DNA of 64,000 nucleotides, taken from the NCBI RefSeq assembly GCF_029433255.1, contig NZ_JAQTHU010000001.1, positions 1,364,001-1,428,000 of the forward strand, read 5' to 3'. Of the stretch, positions 28,985 to 38,386 are shown piece by piece. Under the pieces are notes generated by a model. The model saw only the letters and a list, made by a program, of their open reading frames with translations, searched no databases and had not been told where the DNA came from. Numbering within the stretch: the first letter of the stretch is position 1; every line of letters begins with the position of its first letter. The stretch is from Lactobacillus sp. ESL0791. Lineage in GTDB: Bacteria > Bacillota > Bacilli > Lactobacillales > Lactobacillaceae. Made by a program: the position numbers and the translations under genes.

Positions 28985-29000
28985 AATTAATTTTATGTTT

Positions 29001-29543
29001 TTATTCTGGTAGTGCTCTCAGTTCAACGGCATCCCTGCCATCAACTTCCTGCACGTTGACCGCAACCTGTTCTTGGGAAGAGGTTGGAATATTTTTTCCG
29101 ACAAAATCGGCCCGAATTGGCAACTCGCGGTGACCACGGTCGATTAGAACTGCAACCGCAATCGAACTTGGGCGACCAACATCCATTAACGCATCCATTG
29201 CCGCGCGAATCGTGCGTCCGGTATAGATCACGTCATCAACCAAAATCACGTGCTTATCATTGATTTCTACGTCAATTTCTGTCGAATTGACAACAGGATC
29301 CTGCTTCAAGCTCGCATCATGCCGATCATCCCGATAAAGGGTAATATCCAGCTGACCTACGGGAACATCGACGCCTTCCAGTTTTTTAATCCGGTCATGA
29401 ATTCGCTGTGCGAGATAAATGCCGCGCGTCTTAATACCGATTAGAACCAGATCCTGCGTTCCACGATTACGCTCAATAATCTCGTAAGTAATTCGCGTGA
29501 GTGCCCGCTTCATTGCCAAAGCATCCCAAATTTCTTTTGCCAT
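29001..29543 (-). CDS. pyrR: PyrR: pyr operon attenuation protein / uracil phosphoribosyltransferase
   Basis: PyrR binds UMP and the leader hairpins of pyr mRNA to promote termination, and it has weak UPRTase activity. The protein has 180 residues from the ATG at 29543, which follows GGAGGT; an ATG four codons earlier overlaps that site. The PRPP motif [17 protein letters not shown] is mid-protein. The basic N-terminus ([28 protein letters not shown]) is typical. It lies between two of its own target attenuators. Confidence 0.97.
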   Translation of the reverse strand: MAKEIWDALAMKRALTRITYEIIERNRGTQDLVLIGIKTRGIYLAQRIHDRIKKLEGVDVPVGQLDITLYRDDRHDASLKQDPVVNSTEIDVEINDKHVILVDDVIYTGRTIRAAMDALMDVGRPSSIAVAVLIDRGHRELPIRADFVGKNIPTSSQEQVAVNVQEVDGRDAVELRALPE

Positions 29544-29572
29544 TGTTACCTCCAATTCTGCCCATAAAAATA

Positions 29573-29666
29573 CTCCTAATCCGCTTGTGAGTAGGAGCAG
29601 TATAAGTCATAAAATAACTTTAGTTACTTTTCCTTGCTAGCCTCACAGGACTAATTTCAAAGGACA
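29573..29666 (-). promoter_or_regulatory. PyrR-controlled attenuator between pyrD and pyrR
   Basis: On the minus strand the PyrR-binding hairpin (29631-29666) contains AGTCCTGTGAGGCTAGCAAGGA, an excellent match to the Bacillus binding loop. A terminator stem follows (CTCCTA...TAGGAG, 29573-29597) with TATTTTTAT beyond it. It controls pyrR and the genes downstream. Confidence 0.9.
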
Positions 29667-29716
29667 TTGATTAGTTTTAAATATACTTGGTCTTATTTTA
29701 CTTGTCAACCAAAAAC

Positions 29717-30640
29717 TCAATTAAATTCCACTTGACCGACAAGTTCGTTAATATCCTTCACATGCAATTGGTCAAGTAATTCGGTTAAATCAGCTGCAAT
29801 GTGCGGGCAAGCAAGCGGATCGTGAAAATGCGCGCTGCCGACGGCTACCGCACTAGCACCAGCCAACATAAATTCAACAACATCTTCGGCACTGCTGATT
29901 CCGCCCATCCCAATTAGCGGCAGAGAAACCGCCTGATGAACTTGATTGACCATGCGAAGTGCAATTGCTTTAACACTAGATCCCGATAGGCCACCCATGT
30001 TATTACCAAGAAGCGGCTTTCTGCTTTTAATATCAATGCGCATCCCTAAAACCGTATTGATCAGTGATAAGCCATCGGCACCACCCGCTTCCGCGGCCCG
30101 CGCAATTTCCGTAATATCGGTCACATTAGGCGTTAATTTGACATAAATTGGAACAGCAACGATAGCCTTGATTTTTTTCGTCAATTTTTCGACCAGTTCT
30201 GGATGAATGCCAAAAGCCATCCCGCCTTTAGCCACATTAGGACAAGAGACGTTGATTTCCAAAGCATTGATTAAGTTAGAGGCCGCAAGTTTCTGTGCTA
30301 CTTCTAGATATCCAGCTTCACTGCCGGCACCAACACTGGCAATAATTGGTAAATCGGGATATTGCTGACGCAGCGCCGGCAATTTTTCTGCAACAACTGC
30401 GTCTACTCCAGGATTGGTCAAGCCGACCGAATTTAAAACACTGTCATCTAACACGGCAATCTGCGGCTGCGGATTACCCTTTCTCGCCTTTGGGGTCGTC
30501 GTTTTTATTACTAGTGCTCCTAACTCGTTCAGGTCAAACTTTTTGGCAGCCGGAACATCGCCAAAACCAAAAGTGCCGCTTGCTGGCATCAAAGGATTCT
30601 TTAATTCAAGTCCTGGTAATTTCACGCTAATTTTTGTCAT
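29717..30640 (-). CDS. pyrD: Dihydroorotate dehydrogenase, class 1B catalytic subunit type
   Basis: This FMN enzyme oxidises dihydroorotate to orotate. The 307-residue protein starts at ATG 30640 after GGAGG. It has ASGTFGFG, the catalytic-loop motif [13 protein letters not shown] with its Cys, [15 protein letters not shown] and IGMGGI. The catalytic Cys and NVSCPNV pattern indicate class 1B, which normally works with the Fe-S/FAD subunit PyrK. No pyrK lies in the window. It is the first gene of the leftward pyr block and precedes the first attenuator, so it may escape PyrR control. Confidence 0.94.
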   Translation of the reverse strand: MTKISVKLPGLELKNPLMPASGTFGFGDVPAAKKFDLNELGALVIKTTTPKARKGNPQPQIAVLDDSVLNSVGLTNPGVDAVVAEKLPALRQQYPDLPIIASVGAGSEAGYLEVAQKLAASNLINALEINVSCPNVAKGGMAFGIHPELVEKLTKKIKAIVAVPIYVKLTPNVTDITEIARAAEAGGADGLSLINTVLGMRIDIKSRKPLLGNNMGGLSGSSVKAIALRMVNQVHQAVSLPLIGMGGISSAEDVVEFMLAGASAVAVGSAHFHDPLACPHIAADLTELLDQLHVKDINELVGQVEFN

Positions 30641-30864
30641 AATTTCCTCCAAAATGAATGCTCACTGTCATTCGTTTATTTTGCAATTATTGTACATGTC
30701 TTTGCGGAATTTTAAAATAGAAATTTGAATTTTAAATTTTTTATTCGCTTATTATCGGCTGCTTCCTTTACATTACATAATCAATATAATTTTGTAAATT
30801 TAAGAAAACATTGGTCAGATATTCCGATTTAATCCCAAAAATGCTTATCTGCTTTTACTAACAG

Positions 30865-31144
30865 CTAATGCTCATAATGTTTAGCTGCAGACAAAACATA
30901 GATAGTATCTCCTTCTATTCTATAAATGAGACGATGTTCTTGTGTAATTCTACGCGACCAAACATTTTTACTGGTGATATATTTTAACGGTTCTGGTTTC
31001 CCCAGTCCTTTGTAAGGGTGACGATCAATATCTCTTATTAGCTTATTAATTTTTTTAATATTTTTTAATAATTGTCTTGTCATTAAGATCGTGCCAATAC
31101 ATGTAATCGTTCCAGCCCTGATCTGTCCATGCCTTAATTATCAA
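30865..31144 (-). pseudogene. YoeB/Txe-family toxin with a one-base frameshift
   Basis: The downstream frame (from 31083) encodes the diagnostic YoeB C-terminal portion INKLIRDIDRHPYKGLGKPEP followed by WSRRITQEHRLIY and AKHYEH. The missing N-terminus (IKAWTDQGWNDYMYWHDLND) is encoded just upstream in another frame, from a TTG at 31144 overlapping the antitoxin stop. The frames fail to join within an A-rich tract at about 31050-31070. The start-to-frame offset is one base, so a single indel would restore a complete toxin of about 90 residues. As written it is inactive. Homopolymer sequencing error or slippage-dependent expression are the alternatives. Confidence 0.8.
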
Positions 31145-31394
31145 TTAATTCATAGTACTTTGCTTTCCCAGCATCAATTTGCGCATTCCCTTGTTTAATT
31201 TTCTCCATTAAATTTGAATCGCTCATAATTTTAAGATTTTCTATCATATTGTCATAATCCGTTTTAGATAATAAAACAGCTGAGTTCTTAGTGCTGTTGT
31301 GACTGGTAATCAAAATAGTTGACGAATTATCATTAACATCTGTCATATAACTTTTTAGGTTCTTCCTAAATTCTGTAAATGCTACGGCTTCCAT
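31134..31394 (-). CDS. YefM/Phd-family antitoxin
   Basis: This 86-residue protein has the YefM N-terminal fold (MEAVAFTEFRKNLKSYMTDVND) and the conserved segment STKNSAVLLSKTDYDNMIENLKIM. An acidic, flexible tail (AQIDAGKAKYYELIDN) would neutralise YoeB. The gene is intact although its toxin is frameshifted. The toxin start overlaps its 3' end. It is placed between the pyrD and pyrF promoters together with a repeat element, which marks this spot as an insertion-prone site. Confidence 0.88.
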   Translation of the reverse strand: MEAVAFTEFRKNLKSYMTDVNDNSSTILITSHNSTKNSAVLLSKTDYDNMIENLKIMSDSNLMEKIKQGNAQIDAGKAKYYELIDN

Positions 31395-31451
31395 AATATC
31401 AGCTCCTTATTCGTAATTGTACCACAGTAGGTACTTATTTTTAACAAAATT

Positions 31452-31610
31452 GTGTCTGGGAAAAAACTATGCTTTTCAAAAATATTATTGTAAATATCTT
31501 TAAAGTTTGTAACTTTTTGTAGTGTAATCCAGACAAAAGATTGTATCAGAAAAGGAATGTTAGTTTTTTATTCTAACATTCCTTTTTGATTTGAATTTTT
31601 TCCCAGACAC
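31452..31610. repeat. Small inverted-repeat element, copy C (159 bp)
   Basis: The left end is GTGTCTGGGAAAAAAC. The right end is ATTTTTTCCCAGACAC, one mismatch from a perfect inverse. The interior holds TTTTTGTAGTGTAATCC and the hairpin AAAGGAATGTTAG ... CTAACATTCCTTT, shared with copies A and B and the partial copy at 19940. It lies between the YefM gene and the pyrF leader. It is non-coding. Confidence 0.75.
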
Positions 31611-31667
31611 GGGCAAAATAAAAAAATTTGAATTTTAGTTTTACTAATGGTATTCTCAATAACAGCA

Positions 31668-31760
31668 AACTTTAAACGGTACAGAGAGACCGCAAGTTAA
31701 CTTTAACTTAGAATCAAACTAGAAGTCTACTTCGGCCCTCTCTGTGCTCAAGTAGATTTT
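31668..31760 (+). promoter_or_regulatory. PyrR-controlled attenuator upstream of pyrF
   Basis: The PyrR-binding hairpin is at 31668-31698 (AACTT/AAGTT outer arms, GGT-ACAGAGAG-ACC loop). A terminator stem TCTACTT/AAGTAGA (31726-31756) is followed by TTTTTTATT. The segment CCCTCTCTGTG inside the terminator loop is complementary to ACAGAGAG of the first hairpin, which gives the alternative antiterminator pairing. This places pyrF-pyrE under the same UMP/PyrR control as the opposite operon. Confidence 0.85.
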
Positions 31761-31775
31761 TTATTTGGAGGATTT

Positions 31776-32483
31776 ATGGAAAAACCAGTTTTTGTTGCCT
31801 TAGATCTAGATGACGAAGAAAAATTAAACCGCATTTTGCCTAAATTAGGTGCGCCGCAAGAAACCTATCTCAAGATTGGGATGGAACTTTTTTATAATTC
31901 TGGCAGCCAGGTTGTTAAAAAATTGGTTGCACAAGGCTACAAAATTTTTCTTGATCTCAAACTGCACGACATTCCCAATACCGTATATAACGGTGCCAAA
32001 CAACTGGCAGGATTGGGTGTTTATTGCATAACTGTTCATGCCCTTGGCGGCAGCCAAATGATCGGTGCCGCTAAGGACGGGTTAATTGCCGGAACCCCGA
32101 ATAACCAAAGTGTTCCTAAATTGCTTGCGGTCACCGAACTGACCTCAATTTCCGACACGATTTTAAAATACGAACAAAATTGCTCACTTGAAATGACTGA
32201 CCAAGTAATCAGCCTAGCTAAAACCGCCAAAAAAGCACGCGCAGACGGAGTGATTTGTTCACCTCTGGAAGTAACAAAACTGCGCCAGGAAGTCGGCAAT
32301 GATTTCCTCTATGTGACCCCTGGAATTCGGCCCGAAGGCAGCGCCAATGATGATCAAGTACGAACAACCACACCGAAAAAAGCCAAAGAATTAGGCGCAA
32401 GCGCCATCGTTGTTGGCCGCCCGATTACCTTAGCCAGCGACCCCCAAGCAGCCTACCAAGCAATCAAAAAGGAGTTTAATTAA
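31776..32483 (+). CDS. pyrF: Orotidine 5'-phosphate decarboxylase
   Basis: This enzyme catalyses the last step to UMP. The 235-residue TIM barrel has the catalytic Lys/Asp array FLDLKLHDIPNTV and the phosphate-binding end TPGIRPEG plus VVGRPIT. GGAGG precedes the ATG. It is followed one base later by pyrE and forms a separate rightward unit. Confidence 0.97.
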   Translation: MEKPVFVALDLDDEEKLNRILPKLGAPQETYLKIGMELFYNSGSQVVKKLVAQGYKIFLDLKLHDIPNTVYNGAKQLAGLGVYCITVHALGGSQMIGAAKDGLIAGTPNNQSVPKLLAVTELTSISDTILKYEQNCSLEMTDQVISLAKTAKKARADGVICSPLEVTKLRQEVGNDFLYVTPGIRPEGSANDDQVRTTTPKKAKELGASAIVVGRPITLASDPQAAYQAIKKEFN

Positions 32484-32484
32484 A

Positions 32485-33120
32485 ATGCATCAGGAAGAAA
32501 TTATTGCTAAATTAATTGAAGAAAAAATTATCACTATTTCACCGGATAAACCTTTTACTTATGCCAGTGGAATGCTGTCACCGGTTTACACCGATTTGCG
32601 CTTAACGGTTTCTTATCCCGACCTGCGCGACTGGATTGCCAGTGACTTGGCTAAACTGATCAAAGAAAAATTCCCCAAGGTTTCAATTATCGGTGGGGTA
32701 GCAACTGCCGGGATTCCCCACGCCGCATGGGTAGCTGCCAAATTGCAACTACCGATGATTTATGTTCGGCCGAAGCCGAAGGATCATGGCAAGGGCAGAC
32801 AAATTGAGGGTCGCTTCAATAAACAAGACCAGATTGTGTTAATCGACGATTTAATTACGACTGGCGGTTCGGTTTTAAATGCTGTTCAGGCAACCAAAAA
32901 TGAAGGCGGAAATGTCATTGGTGTCAGCTCAATTTTTACCTATTATCTGCCAGATGCCAAAAATAATTTTGCAAAAGCAAATGTTCCCTTTGCGCCTCTA
33001 CTTTCCTATCCCGAATTATTAGCTAAAGAAAAAGAGCTGAATTATATCAGCTCTAACCAATATGAAGCTTTAAAAACTTGGCACCAAGATCCGTGGGCAT
33101 GGGGTAAGAAATTTAATTGA
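32485..33120 (+). CDS. pyrE: Orotate phosphoribosyltransferase
   Basis: This enzyme transfers ribose-5-phosphate from PRPP to orotate. The 211-residue protein has FTYASGMLSPVYTDLR (orotate site), YVRPKPKDHGKGRQIEG (flexible catalytic loop) and the PRPP motif IVLIDDLITTGGS. Its start lies 1 bp after the pyrF stop, and AAAAAGGAG at the pyrF 3' end serves as the ribosome-binding site. It ends at a bidirectional terminator. Confidence 0.97.
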   Translation: MHQEEIIAKLIEEKIITISPDKPFTYASGMLSPVYTDLRLTVSYPDLRDWIASDLAKLIKEKFPKVSIIGGVATAGIPHAAWVAAKLQLPMIYVRPKPKDHGKGRQIEGRFNKQDQIVLIDDLITTGGSVLNAVQATKNEGGNVIGVSSIFTYYLPDAKNNFAKANVPFAPLLSYPELLAKEKELNYISSNQYEALKTWHQDPWAWGKKFN

Positions 33121-33270
33121 CAATATTCAATAAACTTTAGAAGAATATTATGAATCTTTTTCGATAATTACCGTTCTTCTAGTGAAATTGAAAAAAGAAT
33201 CTAGTAAATTAAATCCAATAATCGAAAAGAATCAACTTAGATTTAAATAAATTATACAGCTCAAAATTAA

Positions 33271-33312
33271 AAAAGCTCATTAAGACGAATAACCATCTTA
33301 ATGAGCTTTTTT
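33271..33312. terminator. Bidirectional terminator between pyrE and the MFS gene
   Basis: Perfect 15-bp arms, AAAAGCTCATTAAGA and TCTTAATGAGCTTTT, enclose a 10-nt loop with T runs on both strands. It serves both convergent genes. Confidence 0.9.
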
Positions 33313-33324
33313 ATGCAATATACT

Positions 33325-34506
33325 TTAATGCTGTTTGATTGCCGCATTCAAGCGTTTGCGGTAACACAGGTAAACAATAATCATCAATGGAATTAACACC
33401 AGCTCCACTGGATAAAAGAATTTTACCGGGAGGATACTGTCAACGATGCCCGATAGAATTGGCCCCAGCGACATCCCAATGTCTAAGCCTAAATAAAAAG
33501 TGCTGCTGGCTAAGCCCTGCTCACTAATTGGCGCAAGCAGCAGCGCCGTTGACTGCAAAACCGAATAGATGACACCGTAGCCGACAGCCATTCCAGCTGC
33601 CCCCAGCATCATCTGCCAATTATTTTTCATCAAGGCAAGACAAAGAATATAGAATGCGGTCGCAACCGTGCTGAGCCAGAACCAGACGCCAAAACGCACG
33701 GTATCAAACAAATCTTTCAAACCAATCCGAATTACTAGTAAAATTACGGCATAGATTAGAAAGAATGAACCAACGGCGATGTGCAAATGCCGCTGTTCAA
33801 CATAAGTTACAAGGTCAGCCTGCGTTGAGAAATACGGCAAAGCAAAAAGTGTTGTGAGCATGGCCACCGGTAAAACGTTCCATTCAATGATTTTAAAATG
33901 CTTTGTCTTGTTTGCCGCCTGCTCTTTTTTGATCGGCTGCGCATGATTGCCAACAAACTGAATGGCAACAATCATTAGCAGTGACGAAACAGCCGAAGCA
34001 ATGATCGCGGTCCGGTAGCCGATTTTTTGATAAATACTAATGGCCAGCGCCGGTGCAACCGCCATTGCCAAGGCGTTCATCAGCCCGTAAAAACCCATCG
34101 CCTTCCCGACATGCTGCCGCGGCACCAAGAATGCCAGCCAAGTAGTCATGCAGACCGTGCACAGAACGTAGCCGGCACCGTTAATCAAGCGAAAAAGAAG
34201 GAGCCAGCCACTGGCAGGAGCAAAAATATAGCCAAGGATGCCGATAAAAATCAAAATCCCGCCAATTAGGGACAAACGATACTTAGAAAATTTATCGGTT
34301 AAATTTCCTGCTACCGGCCGTAAAAACATGGCAGCAATGCTCATAATGCCAACAATCAAGCCGGCAAAAGCGCCGCTTGCACCCAAACTTTTGGCGTAGC
34401 CGTTAATCAGCGGATTAACAAACATCGTGCTAAACATGAAGAAAAACGATGCCGCCATCACTAAAATTACATCTTTGGTATAAATTTTGCCCTTGCTTTT
34501 CGTCAC
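33325..34506 (-). CDS. MFS transporter (drug/metabolite efflux type)
   Basis: This 393-residue permease has about 12 hydrophobic segments and the major-facilitator signature loop between TM2 and TM3 (RPVAGNLTDKFSKYR). A second arginine-bearing loop follows (VPRQHVGKAMGFYG). I start it at GTG 34506, which lies 7 bp after GGGAGG and makes the first TM follow a short basic N-terminus; frames further upstream lack initiation signals. Similarity is to YfmO/YttB-type exporters. The substrate is unknown. Confidence 0.85.
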   Translation of the reverse strand: MTKSKGKIYTKDVILVMAASFFFMFSTMFVNPLINGYAKSLGASGAFAGLIVGIMSIAAMFLRPVAGNLTDKFSKYRLSLIGGILIFIGILGYIFAPASGWLLLFRLINGAGYVLCTVCMTTWLAFLVPRQHVGKAMGFYGLMNALAMAVAPALAISIYQKIGYRTAIIASAVSSLLMIVAIQFVGNHAQPIKKEQAANKTKHFKIIEWNVLPVAMLTTLFALPYFSTQADLVTYVEQRHLHIAVGSFFLIYAVILLVIRIGLKDLFDTVRFGVWFWLSTVATAFYILCLALMKNNWQMMLGAAGMAVGYGVIYSVLQSTALLLAPISEQGLASSTFYLGLDIGMSLGPILSGIVDSILPVKFFYPVELVLIPLMIIVYLCYRKRLNAAIKQH

Positions 34507-34691
34507 TTTTATTCCTCCCAAACAATCTTTTTTAATTTTAGCACTTACTCTATTGGCTGTTAAACCGCAAAAATAATTTTCAGTTTCTATTATAATTAAC
34601 AAAAAGTATAAGGTACGAAAGACATGCTTTTTAGGCAAAAAAGAAACACCTGAATATTCAGATGTTCTTTAAAAGATTATATTCTTATTTT

Positions 34692-36029
34692 TTAATAACC
34701 CATATAGCGGTTGCGTTCCCAATCAGAGACAGTTTGCGTGTATTGCGCCCATTCTAACTCTTTCGAGCATACAAAACTCTGTGTCAAATGCTTACCTAAA
34801 GCATCTTGAATCAGCTGGTCATCCTTAAAGGCTTTGAGAGCATTGTGCAAAGTTGATGGTAATGGCTTGATGCCTAGCTTTTCCCGTTCCTTTTCTGTCA
34901 TTTCAAACAGATTTGAGCTAATCGGCTTCATCGGCAGCTTTTTCTCCTTGATGCCGGCAAGACCAGCAGCAAGACATGCTGCCAAAAGCAAATATGGGTT
35001 AGCCGTTGGGTCAGCTGAGCGCATCTCTAAGCGAGTATTTAGTTCCTCGGCCGACGGAATCCGCACCATCGGTGACCTATTTTTAGCTGCCCAGGAAATG
35101 TAAACCGGTGCTTCAAAGCCAGGAATAAGCCGTTTATAGGAATTAACCGTTGGGTTGCCAACAGCAGTAATTGCCCGTGCATGTTCCAAAATACCATTCA
35201 AGAAATACAGCGCCGTTTTCGACAAATGAAATTGGCCATCCTTGTCATAGAAAGTATTTTTGTCACCCTTAAACAGCGACATGTTGGTGTGCATCCCGTT
35301 GCCAGCTTGACCCTGCAACGGTTTGGCCATGAAGGTTGCAAATAAGCCATGCTTTTTAGCAACTTCACGGACAACCATCTTGAAGGTCTGCACCCGGTCG
35401 GCCGTAGCCAAGGCATTGTCGAACTTAAAGTCAATTTCCTGCTGCCCGTCACCTACTTCATGGTGGGCCGCCTCAACCTCAAAGCCGATACTTTCCAGCG
35501 TTTCCACAATATCGCGCCGGCATGCGGCACTTTCATCGTTTGATGTCATGTCAAAATATGACGCATGATCGGGCACTTCAGTCGTCCAATTACCATCCTG
35601 ATCCAATTTAAGCAGATGGAACTCGGCTTCAAAGCCAATGTTAAAAGCGGAAAAGCCCATCTCCTTCATTTCTTGGGTAACCCGTTTCAAATTATTGCGC
35701 GGATCACCGGTGAACGGCTCACCGTTGGTCATATGTACCGAACAAATCAAGCGGCCAATTTTACCGCCATGATTATCGGTCCACGGCAACACCGCCCAGG
35801 TTGAAAAATCCGGATATAAAACCATGTCGCTCTCTTCCAGACGCACAAAGCCATCAATTGAAGAACCATCAAAACGGATATCATTACTCAAAACTTTATC
35901 AAGCTGACTTGTCGGCACTTCAACCGCCTTCAAAGTCCCATTAATATCGGTAAACGCTAAGCGTAAAAAGCGCACATCGTTATCCGTCACGCTTTGTTTA
36001 ATATCCTCTGCAGTAATTGTTTTACTCAT
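34692..36029 (-). CDS. glnA: Glutamine synthetase type I (alpha)
   Basis: GlnA makes glutamine from glutamate, ammonia and ATP as a dodecamer. The 445-residue length is that of the Bacillus GSI-alpha type, without the adenylylation insert. Motifs are FDGSSIDGF (N-terminal), [11 protein letters not shown] and [14 protein letters not shown] (metal ligands), [22 protein letters not shown] and NRSPMVRIP. In Bacillus the GlnR repressor gene precedes glnA; here only about 110 bp separate glnA from the ynbB-like gene and no glnR is present. I did not find a clear GlnR box. Confidence 0.97.
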   Translation of the reverse strand: MSKTITAEDIKQSVTDNDVRFLRLAFTDINGTLKAVEVPTSQLDKVLSNDIRFDGSSIDGFVRLEESDMVLYPDFSTWAVLPWTDNHGGKIGRLICSVHMTNGEPFTGDPRNNLKRVTQEMKEMGFSAFNIGFEAEFHLLKLDQDGNWTTEVPDHASYFDMTSNDESAACRRDIVETLESIGFEVEAAHHEVGDGQQEIDFKFDNALATADRVQTFKMVVREVAKKHGLFATFMAKPLQGQAGNGMHTNMSLFKGDKNTFYDKDGQFHLSKTALYFLNGILEHARAITAVGNPTVNSYKRLIPGFEAPVYISWAAKNRSPMVRIPSAEELNTRLEMRSADPTANPYLLLAACLAAGLAGIKEKKLPMKPISSNLFEMTEKEREKLGIKPLPSTLHNALKAFKDDQLIQDALGKHLTQSFVCSKELEWAQYTQTVSDWERNRYMGY

Positions 36030-36142
36030 TAATTTTTCACCTATCTAGCCTAACTAAACACAAAATTGGTACAGTCCTAAAATTTGCTTAGAACTTGATT
36101 ATTACAATAGCAGAGCATATGTAAAAAGTCAAATTGGTCTAC

Positions 36143-37396
36143 TTAATTTTTATCTTTAAAAAACATTTCGTTAACCACGTTGGTGATGGCAATCTTAACA
36201 TGGGCAAAAGTCAGCCCACCTTGCATATAAATTGCGTACGGTGGCCTAATTGGACCGTCCCCAGAAAATTCCACGGTTGACCCCTCGACAAAAGTTCCAT
36301 CTGCCATCACAACCTTGTCTTCATAGCCGCTGTCGTGACTCGGAACCGGCTCAACAAAGGAGTTAACCGGAGAATTTGCTTGAAGCAGACGGGCAAACTT
36401 AATCATCTTATCCTTATCATGAAAAATAACTGTCTGAATCAGATCTGTTCGTTCTTCATTCCAATGCGGTGAAACTTCCACACCCATTTTTTCTAACAAG
36501 GCAGAAGAATAAATCATGCCCTTGATCGCACTGCCAGTAACGTTCGGAGAAATAAACAAGCCTTCGTAATAATCCATATTATTATTCAAACTAGCTCCCT
36601 CGGTGCGGCCAATTCCGGCAGCGGTCAGGCGGGCAGCGGTATTTTCAATCAGTTCATGCTTGCCGACAACATAGCCGCCGACCTTAGCAATGCCGCCGCC
36701 GGCATTTTTAATCAGCGAACCCGCCATAATATCGGCGCCATATTCGGTCGCCTCATGTTTTTCGGAAAACTCGCCGTAACAATTATCAATAAAAATAATG
36801 CTCTTGGGGCTGACCTCTTTGATCATGGCAATCATCGGCCTAATTTTGGCAATCGTAAAACTTTGGCGCGGATCATAACCGCGTGAACGCTGAATCGCAA
36901 CTACCTTTGGCTGGTGTTCTGTCAGCAAATTCCGGGCAGCATCGTAGTCAATATCACCGTCTTTCAGGGGAACGTAAGAAAACTTGACGCCGTAACTCAG
37001 CAAACTGCCGCGTTTATCGCCAGCAATGCCGATTACCTGCTGCATTGTATCATAGGGCATCCCTGTCAGATAGGTTAACTCTTCGCTCGGAAACAGATTA
37101 CCGGCAAGTGCTGCAGCCAGTGTGTGCGTCCCCGAAACAAACTGCGACCGTACCAGTGCGTCTTCTGTATGAAAAATCTCTGCATAAATTCGCTCTAACT
37201 TTTCACGCCCGCTGTCATCGGAGCCGTAACCATAAGTTCCTAATAAATCTGATTCCGAAACCTGCTGGTCTTTAAACGCCTCAAGCACTTTATTTTGGTT
37301 ATAAAGCACATTATCATCAATTTTTGCCAGCTGAGGAGCAATCTGCTGGTCCACTTCTTTAACGATTTCTTGTAATTTTTCCGGCCAATTATTCAT
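36143..37396 (-). CDS. ynbB: PLP-dependent methionine gamma-lyase-family protein (YnbB type)
   Basis: This 417-residue protein is of the fold-type I PLP family historically called aluminium-resistance protein. The PLP lysine is in the segment GSLIKNAGGGIAKVGGYVVG. Other family markers are RSQFVSGTHTLAAAL and FIDNCYGEFSE with its PLP-ring Asp. The in vivo substrate is uncertain; Cys/Met metabolism is assumed from homology. It overlaps the miaA 3' end by 8 bp, and the miaA-ynbB-glnA order is conserved in Firmicutes. Confidence 0.88.
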   Translation of the reverse strand: MNNWPEKLQEIVKEVDQQIAPQLAKIDDNVLYNQNKVLEAFKDQQVSESDLLGTYGYGSDDSGREKLERIYAEIFHTEDALVRSQFVSGTHTLAAALAGNLFPSEELTYLTGMPYDTMQQVIGIAGDKRGSLLSYGVKFSYVPLKDGDIDYDAARNLLTEHQPKVVAIQRSRGYDPRQSFTIAKIRPMIAMIKEVSPKSIIFIDNCYGEFSEKHEATEYGADIMAGSLIKNAGGGIAKVGGYVVGKHELIENTAARLTAAGIGRTEGASLNNNMDYYEGLFISPNVTGSAIKGMIYSSALLEKMGVEVSPHWNEERTDLIQTVIFHDKDKMIKFARLLQANSPVNSFVEPVPSHDSGYEDKVVMADGTFVEGSTVEFSGDGPIRPPYAIYMQGGLTFAHVKIAITNVVNEMFFKDKN

Positions 37397-38309
37397 TTAG
37401 CCATTCCTCAACTTTCATTAAAATCTTTTGTTCACACATGGTGTCATTTAAGGGATCAAACCATATGACCGGCAACTGGTGCCGAAAATATGTTAGTTGC
37501 CGCTTGGCATAACGCCGCGAAGCCGTTTTTAATGCGGTAACACAAGCAGCCAAGTCCTTTTCCCCGGCAAAATACGGAAAAAATTCCTTGTAACCAATTG
37601 CCTGCAAGATTTGGTGTTCATCCTGCCGGTGGTCATAGATAAATTTGGCTTCAGCAAGAAGTCCTTCCTGCAGCATTTGGTCAACCCGCAAATTAATCCG
37701 GCGGTAAATTTCCTGCCGGTCAGAATTCAGCCCAATGATTAGGTAATCATAACGGGGTAAAATCTCCTGCTGCTGCGCGGAAAATTTCTGCCCTGTGCGT
37801 TCAATCACCGTCAGTGCCCGCAAAACACGCCGCGAATTATTTACAGGAATCTTCGCGGCGGCTGCTGGATCCCTTTCTTCCAGCAGCTGCCATAATTTAT
37901 TGGGACCATTAGCCGCCAAATACTTTTCATAAATCGGTGAAGACCTAGCATTAATCTGATTTTTTTCACCCAGCTGCATTTCATTGAGCAGGGCATTAAC
38001 GTAAAAACCGGTTCCGCCGACTATGAGCGGCAGTTTTTTCTTCTGGGCAATCACTGCAATTGCATTTGTAGCTTCGTCAACAAAGTCCTTGACCGAAAAT
38101 TCCGTAAAAACCGACTGGGTATCAACCAGATAGTGCTTAACCGCTGCCTGTTCCTCAGAAGTTGCCTTTGCCGTCCCGATGCTGACTTCGCGATAGACCT
38201 GCATGGAATCACCGGAAACAATTTCCGCATTCAATTCTTGGGCTAGTTTAATTGCCAGACTAGTTTTGCCGATTGCCGTCGGACCAACAAGCGCTAATAC
38301 CTTTTGCAT
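37389..38309 (-). CDS. miaA: tRNA dimethylallyltransferase
   Basis: MiaA adds the isopentenyl group to A37 of tRNAs reading UNN codons. The 306-residue protein has the P-loop GPTAIGKT (residues 9-16) and the substrate motif SGDSMQVYR. VGGTGFYVNALL, RRVLRALTVIERTG and AIGYKEFFPYF follow. The ATG at 38309 lies 8 bp after AAAGGA; upstream in-frame starts overlap that site. It is first in a unit with ynbB. Confidence 0.96.
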   Translation of the reverse strand: MQKVLALVGPTAIGKTSLAIKLAQELNAEIVSGDSMQVYREVSIGTAKATSEEQAAVKHYLVDTQSVFTEFSVKDFVDEATNAIAVIAQKKKLPLIVGGTGFYVNALLNEMQLGEKNQINARSSPIYEKYLAANGPNKLWQLLEERDPAAAAKIPVNNSRRVLRALTVIERTGQKFSAQQQEILPRYDYLIIGLNSDRQEIYRRINLRVDQMLQEGLLAEAKFIYDHRQDEHQILQAIGYKEFFPYFAGEKDLAACVTALKTASRRYAKRQLTYFRHQLPVIWFDPLNDTMCEQKILMKVEEWLNE

Positions 38310-38386
38310 ACTCATATCCTTTTTAATCAACTAGTTAATCATAAACTAAAAAAACATTTCAGCGGAGTCCCAAAATGTTTCTTTAT

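Noticed and set aside
29001..29543. pyrR start four codons upstream at 29555
   Set aside because: That ATG overlaps the GGAGGT ribosome-binding site used by the ATG at 29543.
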